DNA of 64,000 nucleotides from Dermatophagoides farinae (taxonomy: Eukaryota > Arthropoda > Arachnida > Sarcoptiformes > Pyroglyphidae): assembly GCF_024713945.1 (NCBI RefSeq), contig NC_134678.1:6200001-6264000 (forward strand), given 5' to 3'. Positions 61,172 to 64,000 of this stretch are shown here, in pieces; within the stretch, counting starts at the first letter, position 1; each line of letters begins with the position of its first letter. Both the position numbers and the translations under genes were made by a program. The notes under the pieces were generated by a model. It saw only the letters and a list, made by a program, of their open reading frames with translations. It made no database searches and was not told the DNA's origin.

Positions 61172-61418
61172 TTTTAATGAATTGTGATTTTAAAAATCAA
61201 ATTGTATGCACGAAATTTATTATTGGCAATGGCAACAATCCAAAATATTGGCGACAATCGATATTCGATGTTGAGTCTTTCATCACATGTATTTACAGCA
61301 CAATTTGTGCACGGCTTTTTGTTGTAGGTCATCATCATATTGGCCAAAAAATTCTCTGTTTTTTTCGGTTTTTTTGTTTTGGTCAATCATTTTGTGACCT
61401 ATACATTTATTTCTAACA
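61172..61418. promoter_or_regulatory. Bidirectional promoter region TBCB/NDUFB10
   Basis: 247 bp between divergent starts, containing ATCGATATTCGAT (61257-61269), an imperfect cousin of the ATCGATA...TATCGAT palindromes found upstream of RTF2 and GID8. Joint regulation is inferred from spacing. Confidence 0.45.
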
Positions 61419-62156
61419 ATGCCACGAGAAGGTGATCGAGATGTTAATAATTTCGGTCTTATACCGTTGGATGAACAAGTGCAAAGTCCTATCGTTAAAG
61501 CGATAAAATTTCTTGGCAAAATTTTCGATAGTCCGGTCACATGGTTCAGAGGTTTGTTTTTATCATAAATACCTGGTTAATTACATTATTTATTGTCATT
61601 TTTTTCTGATATTCAGTGAATGTTTCGGAAAAATTCAAAGGACCATCTTATCCTTATTATCATAAGAAATTTCGTCCAGTAACACCAATCAGTGAATGTT
61701 ATTCGGATGATATGTCTTGCATCTATGAAGCACAATCTGCCTATCTTCGACAAAAGTAACAAAAAATTAACAGAATTCATTTACACATGATGATGATTTC
61801 TTTTATTATTTAAAATGAATAGAAAAGTGGATTTCGAAATATTGAAAATAATCAAACAACGTTATTATAATTGTTCTTATTGGGAGCGAACAATCAATGA
61901 ATTTCATGATTTGGATAAAATTTGTCTGAAAGAAAGACAGGATCTAAAAGATACTGAAATCAATTTATTCATTAAATGTATGTCATTTTCTAATTTTTCA
62001 TTGATTTTTTTTTAATTTTAATCTCAATTCACCTTTTGGACAGATGGTGAACTTGGACCGTTTGCTACCGTAATCGATGCATTCATGAAACAAAAACATC
62101 GACTTATTTGGGAACGAAGACAGATAGAAGGCGGACAAGATATGGCTGCCCATTAG
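61419..62156 (+). CDS. NDUFB10: Complex I subunit NDUFB10 (PDSW)
   Basis: Four exons, 61419-61551, 61617-61755, 61823-61977 and 62044-62156, give 179 residues, close to the family's length. Family landmarks visible: FKGPSYPYYHKKFRPVTPISEC (about 48-70) followed by a Cys-rich intermembrane-space part (ECYSDDMSCIYEAQ, NCSYW, KICLKERQ), which carries the disulfides typical of this subunit, and a C-terminal helix FATVIDAFMKQKHRLIWERRQ. It is a nuclear-encoded accessory subunit of the complex I distal membrane arm, no redox cofactors. The GAM/ERR-type start (MPREGDRD) follows the divergent promoter shared with TBCB. A 166-bp gap separates its stop from the convergent ESF1 stop. Confidence 0.9.
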
Positions 62157-62322
62157 ATTAAATATTCAAAAAGAAAAGAAAAATTTATTCTATAGAATCA
62201 ATTGATTTATTATTATGAAATTTAAAATTGTACAAATAAATGCTCAAATTGCTTAGAATATTATAATGATCATATGATTCAATTTAATAATAAAAATAAA
62301 ATTTGAAAACTAAAGTTGGTGT

Positions 62323-64000
62323 TTAGCTTTTAAATTTTTTATTTACATTATATCGTTGATTTTTCATAATCATCGTCGATTTTGTTGGTCGTTCTTTTTT
62401 GAATTGAACTTTAGCTTTGTTTTTAATTTTATCGACTAAATTATTCAGATTCACACTTTTTGTATTGCCAATATTCGATTTGTTCATCATAAATTCCGAT
62501 TCATTTTCAACCATACGATGTGCTTTCTGTTTTTGCTTTGCCAATATCTGTTCAAATGCTTTAGTTCGTTTAAATTGTGGATCTGATTGATCAACATTGT
62601 ATAGATGTGATTCATATATCGAACTAAATCGATTATCATCCGGATTAAACTAGAAAAAAATGATTCAATTAAACATTCGAAAGCAGAACAAAAAAAAATG
62701 AAACATACTTTGAATCCATCATCATTATCATCATCATCATCATTATCAACGGAATCGGTCTTGGTTTTAGCATTGTATTTCTCAACAATATTTTTGTAAT
62801 TAAAATGTTTACGTTTTTGTTCGCTCGAATTATTATTCGTTTCATCCACATCCATCATTAATAATTCTAAATTTGCATCATTTTCTGGATTTTGTGGTTC
62901 CACTTCATTCACATCAAATTTATTTTTTTGTCGTTTTTTATTATGTTTTGAATTTTCAATTTTCGGAAAATCAATCTCTTCCTTCTCGTCGTCTGATTCG
63001 GAAACCGATTCTTCAAGATTTATTTCATCACTATCATTAGATTTCGTACGTTTATTAAGTAGATTTTCCGTTTTTGATTTAAGTTTTGGATCCCACGTTA
63101 CTTCCATATCAAAATCTTCTTTTTCATTTTCTTTTTCTAATGACAAAAGTAAATCTTTATATTTGTTAATTTTGTCATTTTCTTGCATATTTTCATCAAT
63201 GTTGATCGTAGTTGTATCATTTTCATCATCATCATCATCGGAAGAAGTTGCCAAATAGGTTTTGATATCATTTTCATTATTTTCTTCGAATGCTTTATTG
63301 AATGCTTCTTTACGACGTGGATCGGTTTCATCCCATGTAATCTTTACAGTACTTTGTTGCAATGCTGTATTGGTGAATGATGGTGCTTTATATGTCGAAC
63401 TTGTGGGCATAGTCGTACATTCCTCTTTCAATCGAACATCATCAAAATCCATATCATCCGGTACGAAACGTATATCCAACAAGGTCGAACTACTTTCATA
63501 TTCGAGACCATCCAATTCATTGCAAATACTTTCGGCCGTTTCTGCACTATCACATTCAATAACAGCATAAAAATATTTTAATCTTTCCAGCTGATATTTT
63601 CGTAGCTTTTCGACAGTGTTTGGATCTTTAATTTCTTCATCTTCATTTTCATCTTCACCATCATCATTATCGTCAAGTTGATCTATTTGTTGTTCATTAT
63701 CATCATCATCATCATCATCATAGATTTCAGCCACTTTCTGACCTTTGCCGAATATGAAGTCAGAAGGTCCTTTTTCCTCTTCAACTTGAAGTCGTTCTTC
63801 ACCAAATTTTGAATAATAGATTCTTACACTATGAATGGTTCCAGTATTACGTTTAAATGAATTTAAAAGGATATATAAATCTTGTGCATTTATACGATCC
63901 CAATCGGCATTACAGATGGCAATCCTTGATGTAGAATGATCAATCTGTTGGGCATCTTTGTCAAGCTCGCCCCAATCATGTTCGAGTTCTTCATCATCAA
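62323..64000 (-). CDS. ESF1: ESF1 pre-rRNA processing protein (5' end off window)
   Basis: Partial: exon 64000-62709 continues past the right edge, then exon 62649-62323; 539 codons are present. The N-terminal visible part begins EELEHDWGELDKD, followed by a split RRM-like segment (RIAICNADWDRINAQDLYILLNSF..GTIHSVRIYYSKFG), an acidic insert, KLRKYQLERLKYFYAVIECDSAETAESI and LDIRFVPDDMDFDD, all in ESF1 order. Then VKITWDETDPRRKEAF, an acidic/Ser central part and a basic C-terminal block (NLVDKIKNKAKVQFK). ESF1 is a nucleolar factor needed for 18S rRNA maturation. The splice joins GFK to FNPDDNRFSSIYESHLYNVD in phase 0, matching the NUC153-like C-terminal motif of the family. Confidence 0.92.

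Noticed and set aside
13411-62156. Two complex I accessory genes (NDUFS5, NDUFB10) as a cluster
   Set aside because: They are nearly 48 kb apart with unrelated genes between; coincidence is sufficient.
1-64000. tRNA, rRNA, CRISPR, transposon, LTR element or virus-derived gene
   Set aside because: No A/B-box pairs, no terminal repeats with transposase/reverse-transcriptase motifs, no capsid or envelope motifs were seen on either strand.

Overview
This is a eukaryotic nuclear window, strongly A+T-rich, with many short (about 50-75 nt) GT-AG introns, dense small genes on both strands, homopolymer A/T tracts and GAT/CAA-type microsatellites. The protein repertoire is arthropod-like: an axotactin-type neurexin, an RDL/GRD-family receptor subunit, and an ATRX/XNP with no ADD zinc finger visible in the N-terminal part. 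Gene compactness plus base composition make an acariform mite (house-dust-mite type) my best guess. That is inference; no rRNA, mitochondrial or lineage-specific marker is present.

Layout, left to right. 1-4394 (-): 5' part of a large secreted neurexin/Caspr-superfamily gene (axotactin-like), running off the left edge. 5899-8307 (-): TMEM68 acyltransferase and TMEM234. 10159-13230 (+): a disordered protein and a small four-helix membrane protein, neither recognised. 13411-13829 (-) and 14256-14979 (+): NDUFS5 and OSER1, head to head. 15415-16003 (+): a Ly6/uPAR GPI-type protein. 16417-18718 (-): the pseudokinase NRBP. 20680-22326 (-) and 22585-24331 (+): TRNT1 and PPM1G, head to head. 24410-25300 (-): an unrecognised coiled-coil protein. 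26786-30815 (+): pyruvate carboxylase. 30890-32979 (-): RTF2 and a membrane-anchored SDR. 35814-39015 (+): a disordered SxIP-containing protein, possibly SLAIN-like. 40046-42022 (-): GTDC1/QTMAN. 43444-48267 (+): ATRX/XNP. 48662-58776 (-): a GRD-like Cys-loop receptor subunit, about 10 kb, whose last intron hosts an opposite-strand single-exon HSF-domain gene. 59559-60310 (+): GID8. 60434-61171 (-) and 61419-62156 (+): TBCB and NDUFB10. 62323-64000 (-): ESF1, running off the right edge.

The genes do not form one pathway; this is ordinary mixed housekeeping and neuronal content. Coding models were built by joining exons so that phase, splice dinucleotides and family conservation all agree; nearly every model closes to an exact multiple of three. 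I found no transposon, viral fossil, CRISPR, tRNA or rRNA gene. The most useful observations are: a one-base frame disruption in pyruvate carboxylase; a palindromic ATCGATA-N-TATCGAT (DRE/BEAF-like) element shared by two promoters, with relatives at others; a second repeated promoter block upstream of TMEM68 and OSER1; the nested HSF gene; the acidic residue at the M2 selectivity position of the GRD-like subunit; and a stop-free 60-nt intron. I did not see a convincing new multi-gene system.
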